64,000 nt of DNA from Arcanobacterium haemolyticum DSM 20595 (lineage in GTDB: Bacteria > Actinomycetota > Actinomycetes > Actinomycetales > Actinomycetaceae), in the NCBI RefSeq assembly GCF_000092365.1, contig NC_014218.1, positions 1 to 64,000 of the forward strand, written 5' to 3'. Within the stretch, counting starts at the first letter, position 1. Each line of letters begins with the position of its first letter. Made by a program: the position numbers and the translations under genes. Below are positions 29,308-38,910 of this stretch, piece after piece. The notes under the pieces are model-generated. The model saw only the letters and a list, made by a program, of their open reading frames with translations, searched no databases and had not been told where the DNA came from.

Positions 29308-30975
29308 TTGTATTCAACGGTGATGCACGCGGTCACTTTCGTGCCGTCCACTGAGTCCATTGGCGGCTCAACCGTCCTATCCGCACTGGTAGGTATTTTG
29401 CCGCTTATCGCATTCTTCATCATGCTTGGCGTGTTCAAGATGAAAACACACTGGTGCGCGCTCGGATCCCTCATAATCGCACTCATTATCGCGGTTTTCG
29501 GATTCCAGATGCCAACAGCAATGGCTGCGAATTCGGCACTCTTCGGTATGGCGTTCGGCATCATGCCGATCCTCTATATTGTTGTTGCGGCTGTGTGGCT
29601 CTACAACCTCACGGTAGATTCTGGACGTGATGAAGATGTCCGATCCGTCTTCTCGGCAGTAGGAAAGGGCGATATCCGTATCCAAGCCCTCCTCCTCGGC
29701 TTCTCATTCTGTGGCCTCCTCGAAGGCCTTGCCGGCTTCGGTGCGCCAGTGGCCATCGTTGCCGCAATGATCGTTTCGTTGCGAATCGATCCAATCAAGG
29801 CCGCGCTCGTGACCATGGTCGGTAACGCCATTAACGTTGGATTCGGAGCTATGGCTATTCCAGTCACTACTGCTGGAAAGATCGGCGGGGTCTCCGGTGC
29901 GCAAGTTGCCAACACCGCGTCGTCCCTCACCCCATGGATCATCGTTCTGGTGCCATTCCTTCTGCTCCTCATCCTTGATGGCGCGCGTGGAATCCGCCAA
30001 CTCTGGCACGTGGCACTCCTGCAGGGAATCGTCACCGCAATCGGGCACTTCGTGGCCGCACACTACGTTTCCTACGAACTCACCGCAGTATTCGCATCCC
30101 TCCTCGGGTTCGCGGTGGTTGCCGGCGCACTCGTGCTCCTTACCCCAACCACTCCGGAAGAATGGCGCTCCGAATCTTCCGCAGAAGGCGTGCCAAACGC
30201 AGGCCGCATCACCCTTGCACTCATGCCATACTGGTTAGTTGTTGTGATCTTCGCGATCGCCAAGCTCTGGACAATCGGCGTGAACATCCCGGAAACTCTG
30301 GCAAAAACCACCATCCCAGTGGAATGGCCAGGTCTCTATGGATCGCTCCTCACCCACACCGGTGAACCATCAACTGGTGCGATCCTCAACGTTCAAACGC
30401 TGTCTAACCCAGGCACAATGATCGTGCTCACCGCACTGATCGTCTCACTTGTGTACGGAATCAACTCCACCGAACGCTTCACGTTCAGCTTCGGCCGCGG
30501 CTTTGCCGTTTTGTTCAACACGATCCACGCGCTACGCTGGTCGCTCCTCACTATTGCGCTGGTGATGGCCCTCGCATACGTCATGAACTTCTCCGGCCAA
30601 ACCGCCGCAATCGGTGCTGCACTCGCAGCAACCGGCGCAGCATTCGCATTCCTGTCCCCAATCCTTGGCTGGATCGGAACCGCCGTTACTGGTTCGGCAA
30701 CCTCCGCGAACGCACTCTTCGCCTCCCTCCAGTCCACAGCGGCTGCCGGTGCGAACCTAGATCCAAACGTTCTCCTATCCGCCAACACCATCGGTGGCGG
30801 CCTAGGAAAGATCGTTTCTCCACAAAACCTTGCTATCGCGGCTACCGCGATCAACAAGCCAGGATCAGAAGCAGAAATCTTGCGCAAGGCAGCCCCGTTC
30901 TCTGGAACGTTGCTCCTTATCTTGTGCGTTCTCACCTTCCTGGCAACGCAAGGAATTGTGCCAATCGTTCAATGA
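29308..30975 (+). CDS. lldP: L-lactate permease
   Basis: A 555-residue LctP/LldP family transporter with about 12-14 membrane segments. Conserved stretches include GFSFCGLLEGLAGFGAPVAI, GNAINVGFGAMAIPV and the C-terminal SANTIGGGLGKIVSPQN. The start is TTG 29308, chosen because AGGAG sits five bases upstream. An ATG at 29323 is an alternative. It is the first gene of a lactate operon with lutABC. The 200 bases before it carry the promoter. No lactate-responsive regulator gene is adjacent. Confidence 0.95.
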   Translation: MYSTVMHAVTFVPSTESIGGSTVLSALVGILPLIAFFIMLGVFKMKTHWCALGSLIIALIIAVFGFQMPTAMAANSALFGMAFGIMPILYIVVAAVWLYNLTVDSGRDEDVRSVFSAVGKGDIRIQALLLGFSFCGLLEGLAGFGAPVAIVAAMIVSLRIDPIKAALVTMVGNAINVGFGAMAIPVTTAGKIGGVSGAQVANTASSLTPWIIVLVPFLLLLILDGARGIRQLWHVALLQGIVTAIGHFVAAHYVSYELTAVFASLLGFAVVAGALVLLTPTTPEEWRSESSAEGVPNAGRITLALMPYWLVVVIFAIAKLWTIGVNIPETLAKTTIPVEWPGLYGSLLTHTGEPSTGAILNVQTLSNPGTMIVLTALIVSLVYGINSTERFTFSFGRGFAVLFNTIHALRWSLLTIALVMALAYVMNFSGQTAAIGAALAATGAAFAFLSPILGWIGTAVTGSATSANALFASLQSTAAAGANLDPNVLLSANTIGGGLGKIVSPQNLAIAATAINKPGSEAEILRKAAPFSGTLLLILCVLTFLATQGIVPIVQ

Positions 30976-31022
30976 TGCACCTAAACGTCTCATGATGCAC
31001 GTAATCGTTCAATGATGCACCG
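30963..31022 (+). repeat. Three tandem 20-bp repeats at the lldP-lutA junction
   Basis: Units start at 30963, 30983 and 31003, with exact period 20. The first and third share AATCGTTCAATGATGCACC without mismatch. The middle one is diverged but keeps ATGATGCAC. The first unit includes the lldP stop codon. Confidence 0.9.
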
Positions 31023-31038
31023 ATAAGAAAGAAAAGAA

Positions 31039-31827
31039 ATGAAAGTAGCACTATTTGCAACTTGTATTGCGGACGCCATGTTCCCGCAGGCACCGCAGGC
31101 AACAATGCATCTACTCAAACGCCTTGGGGTTGAAGTGTTCTTCCCGGAAAGCCAGGCTTGCTGCGGGCAGATGCACATCAACACAGGTTACTATCCAGAA
31201 GCGATGCCGCTTATCAAGAACCATGTGAAGACCTTCGAACCAGTTCTTGACGGCGAATGGGACGCGATCGTTGTTCCATCCGGTTCCTGCACCGGTTCCA
31301 TCCGCGAACAGCAGGAAATGGTTGCTAACACGCTGGATGATCACCCGTTGGCAGTGAAGGCCGCTGCGATTGCAGAAAAGACCTTCGAACTGTCCGAGTT
31401 CCTGATTGACGTTCTGGGAACTGACGACGTCGGCGCATACTTCGCTCACCGCGTCACCTACCACCCAACCTGCCATTCGATCCGCGTTGCAAAGGTTGGC
31501 GATAAGCCACTCCAGCTCCTGCGCAAGGTTGGTGGCATAGATCTGGTTGATCTCCCAAGCGCCGAATCTTGCTGTGGCTTCGGTGGAACCTTCTCTTTGA
31601 AGAACCATGAAACCTCTGCATCGATGTTGACCGACAAGATGAACAACATTATTGCTACCAAGGCTGATGTTCTCGTTGCAGGCGATTACTCCTGCCTCAT
31701 GAACATCGCTGGTGGTCTCTCTCGTAACCGTGCTGGCATTCGTGCAATGCACCTTGCAGAAGTCCTTGCCGGTACTCAAGATGAGCCATGGTCGGCTCCA
31801 GAAACAACCACGAAAGCTGGTGTGTAA
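31039..31827 (+). CDS. lutA: Lactate utilisation protein A (LutA/LldE)
   Basis: An Fe-S oxidoreductase subunit of the LutABC complex that oxidises L-lactate to pyruvate. The 262-residue product contains the two CCG-type cysteine motifs, CCGQMH (about residue 41) and CCGFGGTF (about residue 178). Its TAA stop overlaps the lutB ATG (TAATG). It lies behind the permease in one operon. Confidence 0.95.
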   Translation: MKVALFATCIADAMFPQAPQATMHLLKRLGVEVFFPESQACCGQMHINTGYYPEAMPLIKNHVKTFEPVLDGEWDAIVVPSGSCTGSIREQQEMVANTLDDHPLAVKAAAIAEKTFELSEFLIDVLGTDDVGAYFAHRVTYHPTCHSIRVAKVGDKPLQLLRKVGGIDLVDLPSAESCCGFGGTFSLKNHETSASMLTDKMNNIIATKADVLVAGDYSCLMNIAGGLSRNRAGIRAMHLAEVLAGTQDEPWSAPETTTKAGV

Positions 31828-33353
31828 TGGGTACGTTTTTAGGTATTCCGAAGTTCGGGAAGCGCCACAACGAACAGTGGGTCAATGGCGATCCGTTGCC
31901 AGAGCACACACTCGATTGGGGCACCGCTTTCCCACAAGGTGCAGCAGTTACACTCCGTGATAACCAGCTGCGCAAGAACCTTCGCCACGCAACCACCGTT
32001 ATCCGTAACAAGCGTGCACAGCGTGTTGAAGAAATGCCAGATTGGCAGGCACTGCGTGATGCCGGTTCGGCCATTAAGCACAAGACCATGAGCAACCTTC
32101 CACAGTTGCTGGCACAGATGGAAGAAAACGTCACCAAGCGTGGCGGTATCGTCCACTGGGCACGTGACAAGGAAGAAGCCAACAAGATTATCCTTGAAAT
32201 CCTTCGCGAAAAGAACGCTGAAGAAGTTATCAAGGTCAAATCCATGGTTACTCAGGAGATCAACCTCAACGAGGCTCTTGAGAAGGAAGGCATCGTTGCC
32301 CACGAAACCGATTTGGCTGAAATGATCGTTCAGCTCGGTAAGGATATGCCATCCCACATCGTGGTTCCAGCAATCCACCGCAACCGTGCGGAAGTTCGTG
32401 AGATCTTCAACCGTGAAATGAAGGATCTTCCAGCTCCAATCGAAACCACGGAACCACGCGTTCTTGCTATGGCGGCCCGCGCACACCTCCGTGAACTCTT
32501 CTTGAAGACGAAGGTTGCTATCTCCGGCTCCAACATGATGATTGCTGAAACCGGAACTCTTTCCGTGTTCGAATCTGAAGGCAACGGCCGTATGTGCTTG
32601 ACCCTTCCAGAAACCCTCATCTCCGTTGTTGGCATCGAAAAGATGGTTCCAACCTTCCAGGATGCTGAAGTCTTTGCTCAGCTCCTCCCACGCTCCTCCA
32701 CCGGTGAGCGCATGAACCCATACACCTCGATGTGGACCGGCGTTACCCCAGGTGACGGCCCTCAGGAATTCCACCTCGTTCTGTTGGACAACGGCCGTAC
32801 CAAGGTTCTGGCTGACGAAATCGGCCGCCAGGCCCTCCACTGCATCCGTTGTGCAGCATGTATGAACGCATGCCCAGTGTACGAACACGTTGGCGGCCAC
32901 GCATACAACTCTGTGTATCCAGGCCCAATCGGCGCAATCCTCACCCCGCAGCTTCTTGGCGCGATGGATCACCACGATCCAGCATCGTCGCTCCCATACG
33001 CATCTTCGCTTTGTGGTGCGTGCTACGAAGTGTGCCCAGTGAAGATCAACATTCCAGAAGTTCTGGTTGATTTGCGCCACCGCATCACCGAAGCCAACCG
33101 TGGCGGTATCCCAGATATTTGGGACGTCTCCATGAAGGCCGCTTCCAAGGTGATGGGCAACGGCAAGGTGTGGGCTGCCGCCACTAAGGGTGTGAAGGCA
33201 GGGCGTACCGTGGCCGGTAAGGATCGCAAGATTCACAACGTTCCACTCCCAATCGCTAAGCGGTGGACCATGGTTCGTGACGTTCCTGCGCCACCAGCAC
33301 AAACATTCCGTGAATGGCTCAAGGAAGAGCAGAAGAAGGAGACCGAAAAGTGA
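31827..33353 (+). CDS. lutB: Lactate utilisation iron-sulfur protein B (LutB/LldF)
   Basis: A 508-residue Fe-S protein with an N-terminal LUD-type domain and two ferredoxin-like 4Fe-4S motifs, CIRCAACMNACP (about residue 338) and CGACYEVCP (about residue 395). It passes electrons from lactate oxidation. I start at ATG 31827, overlapping the lutA stop. The stop overlaps the lutC start (GTGA), so the three lut genes are translationally coupled. Confidence 0.95.
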   Translation: MGTFLGIPKFGKRHNEQWVNGDPLPEHTLDWGTAFPQGAAVTLRDNQLRKNLRHATTVIRNKRAQRVEEMPDWQALRDAGSAIKHKTMSNLPQLLAQMEENVTKRGGIVHWARDKEEANKIILEILREKNAEEVIKVKSMVTQEINLNEALEKEGIVAHETDLAEMIVQLGKDMPSHIVVPAIHRNRAEVREIFNREMKDLPAPIETTEPRVLAMAARAHLRELFLKTKVAISGSNMMIAETGTLSVFESEGNGRMCLTLPETLISVVGIEKMVPTFQDAEVFAQLLPRSSTGERMNPYTSMWTGVTPGDGPQEFHLVLLDNGRTKVLADEIGRQALHCIRCAACMNACPVYEHVGGHAYNSVYPGPIGAILTPQLLGAMDHHDPASSLPYASSLCGACYEVCPVKINIPEVLVDLRHRITEANRGGIPDIWDVSMKAASKVMGNGKVWAAATKGVKAGRTVAGKDRKIHNVPLPIAKRWTMVRDVPAPPAQTFREWLKEEQKKETEK

Positions 33354-34003
33354 GCAGCGCACGCGACGAAATCATGCAGCGCATTAACGATGCGCTTGCC
33401 GCCTCTCAGCGCGAACCAGCACCGGAACCACCACGCGAATACATTCGCGAAGGCGAGTTCGCTCCAGGTGCGCCTGAGGTAATCGACGACCTGATCGAAA
33501 AGCTCGTGGATTACACCGCGGTTGTTGTGACTACCGATGAAGCCGGCATCCCAGATGCTATCGACAAGTACTTGGAAGACGTCTCCTCGGTGGTTGTTCC
33601 TCACGGTCTGAACGACGAATGGAAGGCTGCGGCTGGCCGCAACGGCCGTTCCGTTTCTGAAGATTCCCGTGAAAAGGCACTCGGCAACTACGATCTGGAC
33701 AAGATCGACGCCGTTGTGACCGCTTCCCGCGTGGCAATCTCCATGTCCGGCACCATTGTTCTTGACGGTGAACCAGATCAGGGCCGCCGCGCCATCACCT
33801 TGGTGCCAGACACCCACGTGATCGTGCTCCGCGCTAAGGACGTGTACCCAACCGTTCCACAGGCCGTTTCGGTTCTCAACGAGAACCCAACCCGCCCAAT
33901 CACTTGGATCGCTGGCCCATCCGCCACCTCGGACATCGAACTTGTCCGTGTTGACGGCGTTCACGGGCCGCGAAACCTGCGCGTCATCATCGTGACTGAC
34001 TGA
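33350..34003 (+). CDS. lutC: Lactate utilisation protein C (LutC/LldG, LUD domain)
   Basis: A 217-residue LUD-domain protein, third subunit of the LutABC system. The C-terminal LUD part has TASRVAISMSGTIVLDG, VLRAKDVYPTVPQAV and the ending GPSATSDIELVRVDGVHGPR. GTG 33350 overlaps the lutB stop and has AAGGAG upstream. It is the last gene of the lactate operon and is followed by a strong hairpin. Confidence 0.94.
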   Translation: MSSARDEIMQRINDALAASQREPAPEPPREYIREGEFAPGAPEVIDDLIEKLVDYTAVVVTTDEAGIPDAIDKYLEDVSSVVVPHGLNDEWKAAAGRNGRSVSEDSREKALGNYDLDKIDAVVTASRVAISMSGTIVLDGEPDQGRRAITLVPDTHVIVLRAKDVYPTVPQAVSVLNENPTRPITWIAGPSATSDIELVRVDGVHGPRNLRVIIVTD

Positions 34004-34105
34004 TTGGGGTTTGGCTGGCTTGGGCTCGCATGAAGCGGCTTGAGCTAGCCTGGCTACCTACCTTGTAGCTAGCCATAACCAACTCGGAGTTTGAATAGCT
34101 GAGCT

Positions 34106-34145
34106 CGGGGGCCGGATCTTGGATTTTTCCAAGATCCGGCCCCCG
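34106..34145 (+). terminator. Terminator of the lactate operon
   Basis: Perfect 18-base arms (CGGGGGCCGGATCTTGGA and complement) surround a TTTT loop about 100 bases after lutC. A clear U-tract is missing. Confidence 0.75.
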
Positions 34146-34150
34146 TTGGC

Positions 34151-34182
34151 GTCAGCAGGTGTTGGCGCCAACGTGTGCTGAC
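34151..34182. repeat. Symmetric palindrome GTCAGCA-N3-GTTGGC
   Basis: GTCAGCA-N3-GTTGGC is followed at once by GCCAAC-N3-TGCTGAC. The split, loopless symmetry looks more like a protein-binding site than a terminator. Confidence 0.6.
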
Positions 34183-34378
34183 ACTAGCAAGATGTCCTGG
34201 CGGACGTTTGCCGGACCGGCATCAACTGGGGTGCATGGGCGGACACTAGCCGTGCGCTGATTAAGCCCCGATCGACATAGGGAGGCAGTATTTTGAGCCA
34301 AAAATGCTGCGTTTTCGTGAAAATCATGGGTCTGGCGCTTCCATATGTCCGATTTCAATAACTTATGGGTTGGTAATG

Positions 34379-34431
34379 CTGATTATTTCGAGAGTAGTGG
34401 CAATATTTGCCACTACTCTCGAAATAATCAG
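34379..34431. repeat. Perfect 25-bp inverted repeat with 3-base loop
   Basis: CTGATTATTTCGAGAGTAGT... at 34379-34403 is the exact complement of 34407-34431, with TAT between. It lies 330 bases before the pilus tip gene. It has no U-tract and no nearby stop codon. Confidence 0.9.
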
Positions 34432-34761
34432 GGAGCACGTCGTCGCTAACGTCATCAAACGTGCTGGATCCCGGCTACTCGATCCCGGCTACTCGCCCAA
34501 AAATTTTCCGGCTCCCGGGCGCGAACGCGAAAAATCGAAAACGTACACCACATTGGCGAAGAAATGCAAGTGAAATTTGGCGATTTCATGCCAAAAAATC
34601 ACGCGGCATAAACATCCATATGAGCAACCTAACTTAACAAACCGTAATCAGGATTTTTTCAGAATATTTCCAGCTAGCGTCTATTAATATAGGCGATTGT
34701 GTTTGGTCTTTGCAGCCGCTTGGTTGCAAAGACATTTTGTTTGACGATAGGGAGAATAACG

Positions 34762-37215
34762 GTGGCAATGCGCGTGCAGCATCCTGGGAAGACGACGTCT
34801 TTCCGCCGATCAGTTACTAGTTTTCTGGGAGCGGCTCTACTTTTTGGACTGGGCGGGTTGGTGCCGGCTTATGCGGCGAATGGCACTTCGGGCGCTGCCG
34901 AGGCTCCTGCTCCTGGGGCTAAAATCATGGCTACCCCAGAGACTCTTCCGAACCAAAATGGAAAAAATCTTCCAGAAATCGAGATCGGTGAGGTCACTGG
35001 TCAGCTCGTTGGGCACACGACTAAGGGCCATCCTGAATTAGATGCGGGTAACAAGATCCGTTTTGGGGTTGCTACTACTCAAGGCGGTCAGGCTATTCCT
35101 AGTGGTGAAACACGCGATATGATTTCTACAGGAAAATCGCCAGAGGTTAAAAGTGGTGAAAATAAGACTGCTCTGGTCTCTCATGGACAACCGTTTCAAG
35201 TGATTCCAAAAAAAGAAGATGAAAACTACTTTCTTAAACTGGGATCTAGTATGGAATATGAGCTAGAACATAATAAGACTTATATTTTTGAGAGATATTC
35301 AGGTCAAACGACCATACGTTCTGCAGGGACATCTAACAGATTTCAGTTGACAGAAGCTCAGTCAGACTTAGTTAGTCGCATAAAGAATCTTGATGTAAGG
35401 CAGTATGTTTTTTATGCTGGAGCGTGGTATCCACTGCGTACTAGCCTGTATCCACCGTATACTCGCCTGAATCCAAACGAACGGATTGAAGATAAAGGTA
35501 TTCATTACTTACCGAAAAAAATAAAAATGGGTCAACTTGGTGATGGCTACAACATCGGTAATGGGCACAGTGTATTGGCTTTTAAGCCAATAGCGAATGA
35601 GTATAAAGTGAAGCCTGGAGAGAAGTTTCCTATTGGTATGTTCACTCATTACAACAATCGAGTAACGATTGTTTCTGGAGCTCCAGGGGTGTTTTTAGGA
35701 AATATTAAAGTTGGAATTCTAGGTCAAACGTTTTCATTCCCCTATACATTAACCGAGACAGATAATGGAAATGATTCGACAGCAGATGAAGCAGATGACA
35801 CGTTATCGTTTGACAAAGAAACAAATCTCGAAAAGAAAATTACAGTAGGTAACGTTGAATATACCTTACGCCTTCATGGATTTTCGCAGGCAAATGGACA
35901 TAAATGTGAGAATAAAATTGATGATTCTCAGATAGACAAACCTTTGAAAACAAAAGAAAATCAACAAACTTCTGGGTGTCTGTGGGCTTCACTAGAACAA
36001 GTTCGTACCTTGCAGATCTCGAAAGAATTAGTCAATGGGCCTGAGTCTGAAAATAAAAATGAATTTAGCTTTGGTATTGATTCTAGAGACGTGACTTTCA
36101 AAGACCCAGAAAAAGATCTACAAAATCTAAAGGCTAAGCCAACAACCACCGGAAAAGGTGGTCGCGCGAAGGTGTTTACGACCCCGGCGAAGTTTGTTGT
36201 GGGTAAGGAACTCTCGATCGAAGAGAAGGACCTTCCTGCGAATTGGAAGCTGGATTCAGCGAAGTGTTATGAGGGTTCAGACAAGGATGAAAAGAAACCG
36301 TTAATGGGTGTGACATTAAAAAACACCAAATTGACTCTGCCAGCGAACTTGTATGCAAAAACTACTGAAGACCTTCCGATCACCTGCGTGTTCACCAACA
36401 AGTATGATTCCCCAAAGGCGAAGCTCACACTCAAGAAAGAAGTGAAGAATGAATTTGGTGGGCAAGGTGTGCTTGATGAGAAGTCATGGAGCGGAAAGCT
36501 CACTGCACAACGTGTTGACAATTCTGAAGGAAAACCAACCGTTCATTCAGGTGCGTTTGAATTCAAGGACGGCAAGTGGCAGAAGCAGGAAATCGATCCA
36601 GGCAAATATGAACTCAAGGAAGAAACGCTTAACGGATATGCGTTTGAATCTTTGGTTTGTAAAGATGCGAAGAAGCCTGAGAAATCAGCCGAATCACCGA
36701 TTGAACTTGTGACTGCTGGAGACAAGCACTTCATCGACCTGAAGCCCGGCCAAGACGTTGAGTGTACCTTCACCAATAAACAGATCCCAGGCGAAATCAC
36801 CTGGGAAAAGGTTGATGCCGAAGCCAAAGAGAAACTTCTTGAAGGCTCCGAATGGACGCTTGTTCGTAAAGGTGGCACAGACAAAGACAAGATCACCGTC
36901 GTCGAAAATAGCGAAAAAGATACCGAAAAAACCAACGGAAAGTTCCACGTGAAAAACCTTGCGTGGGGTGAATGGGAACTCGTCGAAACGAAGGCGCCGT
37001 TTGGATACTTGATTGATGCGTCGCAGAAGAAGACCATCACAATCGGCCCGGACAAAACGCAACAAAACCTAGGCAAGATCGAAAACAAAAAAGCCCACAC
37101 GCCAGTCATCCCACTGACGGGCGGTATGGGAACGCAATCAATCGTGCTCGGAGGGCTGTTCCTCCTGGGCATCGCAGGATTCGCAGTTATCCGTTCACGG
37201 CGCGCGCACGCCTAA
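34762..37215 (+). CDS. Pilus tip-type surface protein, DUF5979 repeats, IPLTG anchor (locus 1)
   Basis: An 817-residue LPxTG-class protein with a signal peptide ending AYA (near residue 40). Its unique N-terminal region (about 60-430) is encoded by DNA visibly richer in A/T. It is followed by several SpaA/DUF5979-type beta domains whose ends read CVFTNK or CTFTNK, an E-box-like ETKAPFGYLID, and the sorting signal IPLTGG with hydrophobic segment and RSRRAHA tail. I start at GTG 34762, with GGGAG upstream. Together with the backbone pilin behind it, it fits a minor or tip subunit carrying the adhesive head. The ligand is unknown. Confidence 0.83.
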   Translation: MAMRVQHPGKTTSFRRSVTSFLGAALLFGLGGLVPAYAANGTSGAAEAPAPGAKIMATPETLPNQNGKNLPEIEIGEVTGQLVGHTTKGHPELDAGNKIRFGVATTQGGQAIPSGETRDMISTGKSPEVKSGENKTALVSHGQPFQVIPKKEDENYFLKLGSSMEYELEHNKTYIFERYSGQTTIRSAGTSNRFQLTEAQSDLVSRIKNLDVRQYVFYAGAWYPLRTSLYPPYTRLNPNERIEDKGIHYLPKKIKMGQLGDGYNIGNGHSVLAFKPIANEYKVKPGEKFPIGMFTHYNNRVTIVSGAPGVFLGNIKVGILGQTFSFPYTLTETDNGNDSTADEADDTLSFDKETNLEKKITVGNVEYTLRLHGFSQANGHKCENKIDDSQIDKPLKTKENQQTSGCLWASLEQVRTLQISKELVNGPESENKNEFSFGIDSRDVTFKDPEKDLQNLKAKPTTTGKGGRAKVFTTPAKFVVGKELSIEEKDLPANWKLDSAKCYEGSDKDEKKPLMGVTLKNTKLTLPANLYAKTTEDLPITCVFTNKYDSPKAKLTLKKEVKNEFGGQGVLDEKSWSGKLTAQRVDNSEGKPTVHSGAFEFKDGKWQKQEIDPGKYELKEETLNGYAFESLVCKDAKKPEKSAESPIELVTAGDKHFIDLKPGQDVECTFTNKQIPGEITWEKVDAEAKEKLLEGSEWTLVRKGGTDKDKITVVENSEKDTEKTNGKFHVKNLAWGEWELVETKAPFGYLIDASQKKTITIGPDKTQQNLGKIENKKAHTPVIPLTGGMGTQSIVLGGLFLLGIAGFAVIRSRRAHA

Positions 37216-37239
37216 AAATACAACGAAAAGGAAACGTTA

Positions 37240-38715
37240 ATGACCAAGAAAATCTTCCGCAAAACGGCGATCGCGATCGCGATTGCGCTTGTGGGCGTAA
37301 GCACAAGTGGCGCGTTGGCAGCGGGCGCGGAAAATAAAGGGAACGACGACGTTCGGGTCGAAAATATTGGCACGTACAAGCGTGGTAGCGTCACCGTTTT
37401 TAAGAAGGGAGCGGAGAACGACGAGGCTGCGAAAACCGGCGATCCGAAGGATAAGAAACCTCTTCAAGGCATCACCTTCAAGATCGAAAAGATCAAGGAC
37501 ATCGATCTGACCAAGGTCAAGGGATGGAAAGACGTTGCGAAGCTGACGGCCGCTGACGTTAAGCCTGAACGTCTTGATACTGAGAAGGCTGAGAGTGCGG
37601 TGACAAACTATGAAGGCAAAGCCAAATTTGGCCGCCTGCCCCTGGGCGCATACCTGGTCACCGAAACCTCGATCGGCAAGCAGTTCGTGAAGAGCAAGGC
37701 GGAGCCGTTCATCGTGACGATCCCACGCCCGAAGGCTGACAATATGCCGCTTGGCACGCCGGAAAAGATTGACGGATGGGAGTACGACGTCGTCGCCTAT
37801 CCAAAAAATGTTCTTTCGGAACAAACACAGTTTTCCAAGAAAGCCGTAGCCGTTGACGGCTTGGAAAAGAAAACGGAGGTGGAGCAAACGGGCGTTGTAA
37901 AGTCTGATAAGGCGGGCGCGAAGGTGACGTGGGAACTCGCATATGATATCCCTGACCTGGCCGAATATACGGAACTGACGCTGGTGGATACGTTGCCGGC
38001 GGGTGCGACGCACGTGACTGAATCGCTCGTCTTGGATTCGGTGATGTTGTTGCGTTCCGATTACGAGCGCACGGAAGCGGACGGCAAAGTTACATTTAAG
38101 TTTACTTCCAGTGGTTTGGCGAAACTCAAGGCGGGAATGAAACTTACGGCAAAGATTGAGACGACGCACGTCGACGCGACTGGAAACGTTGATAATTCGG
38201 GCGAATTGACTATCAATGGAAACAAGTTCACCAGCAAAGATTCCGTGTATTTCCAAAAATTTGAGGTGACGAAGCAAGACGCAACCTCGCAGCAGCGGCT
38301 TGCGGGCGCGAAATTTGATATTTACGACGACGTTAATCGCAACAAAAAGCTGGACTCGGCGGATCGTAAGATCGGTTCATTCGTGACTCCCAAGGGCGGC
38401 GTGAAGGAAATGAACGTTTACCTGGGCCGTGGCGATTCGGAGTCCGTGTACCGGACGATTCTTTTGAAGGAAACGGAGGCGCCGGCGGGATACTTGTTGC
38501 CGTCTGACGCGGTGACCGTGGTGGAACTGGCCGCGATGGGGGAGCCTGCAACGGCGAAGGTTGCTATCGACAACTACAAGCCGCTGGTTCCGGGGTTGCC
38601 GCTGACGGGTGCATCTGGGATTGTGGCGATGAGTGCGATTGGCGTGGGATTGCTAGGGCTTGGCGCGTTTGCGGTTCGTCAATCGCGGAAGGCGCGGCAG
38701 GGCGTGGAGGATTGA
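37240..38715 (+). CDS. SpaH/EbpB-type major pilin, LPLTG anchor (locus 1)
   Basis: A 491-residue backbone pilin with a signal peptide and the pilin motif WEYDVVAYPKN, whose Lys is the sortase-linked residue in the family. Two or three Cna_B-type domains follow, with an E-box LLKETEAPAGYLLP and sorting signal LPLTG (about residue 460), hydrophobic segment and positive tail. AAGGAA precedes the ATG. It is paralogous to the pilin at 50.2 kb along its whole length. No sortase gene follows this locus. Confidence 0.92.
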   Translation: MTKKIFRKTAIAIAIALVGVSTSGALAAGAENKGNDDVRVENIGTYKRGSVTVFKKGAENDEAAKTGDPKDKKPLQGITFKIEKIKDIDLTKVKGWKDVAKLTAADVKPERLDTEKAESAVTNYEGKAKFGRLPLGAYLVTETSIGKQFVKSKAEPFIVTIPRPKADNMPLGTPEKIDGWEYDVVAYPKNVLSEQTQFSKKAVAVDGLEKKTEVEQTGVVKSDKAGAKVTWELAYDIPDLAEYTELTLVDTLPAGATHVTESLVLDSVMLLRSDYERTEADGKVTFKFTSSGLAKLKAGMKLTAKIETTHVDATGNVDNSGELTINGNKFTSKDSVYFQKFEVTKQDATSQQRLAGAKFDIYDDVNRNKKLDSADRKIGSFVTPKGGVKEMNVYLGRGDSESVYRTILLKETEAPAGYLLPSDAVTVVELAAMGEPATAKVAIDNYKPLVPGLPLTGASGIVAMSAIGVGLLGLGAFAVRQSRKARQGVED

Positions 38716-38820
38716 TGAGCGGCCAGAGAAACGCTTATTACTCTAGGTAAACTTAGGAGAGGGAACCTATTTTTCCTTACGTCCGTGATACCGCGGTATG
38801 CTGAAGGTGAGCTGGGTTTT

Positions 38821-38862
38821 GGGGCGCGCGATCGTGCATGGAAACGCACGAAAGCGCGCCCC
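38821..38862. terminator. Nested hairpin behind pilus locus 1
   Basis: The outer arms GGGGCGCGC and GCGCGCCCC enclose an inner TCGTGC/GCACGA stem, between the pilin stop and the 5'-nucleotidase start. It is a probable terminator without a T-run. Confidence 0.55.
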
Positions 38863-38910
38863 GCCAGCATATCTACTAGATGATGTTCTCAATGGAGAGG
38901 AAATGCGGGT

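Larger units (their letters stand above)
34004..34761. other. 758-base gene-free interval rich in inverted repeats
   Basis: No convincing ORF. It contains the lutC terminator (34106-34145), a symmetric palindrome (34151-34182), a very long perfect hairpin (34379-34431) and a 14-bp tandem duplication GATCCCGGCTACTC (34467-34480 and 34481-34494). After about 34520 comes an A/T-rich stretch that should hold the pilus promoter. Confidence 0.6.

Noticed and set aside
31839-33362. 507-residue minus-strand ORF antisense to lutB
   Set aside because: It mirrors a strongly supported lutB, has Trp/Cys/His-rich composition typical of antisense frames, and no ribosome site or family features.
34106-34494. 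CRISPR array or attachment site
   Set aside because: The inverted repeats differ from each other and there are no regular spacers, cas genes or integrase gene in the window.
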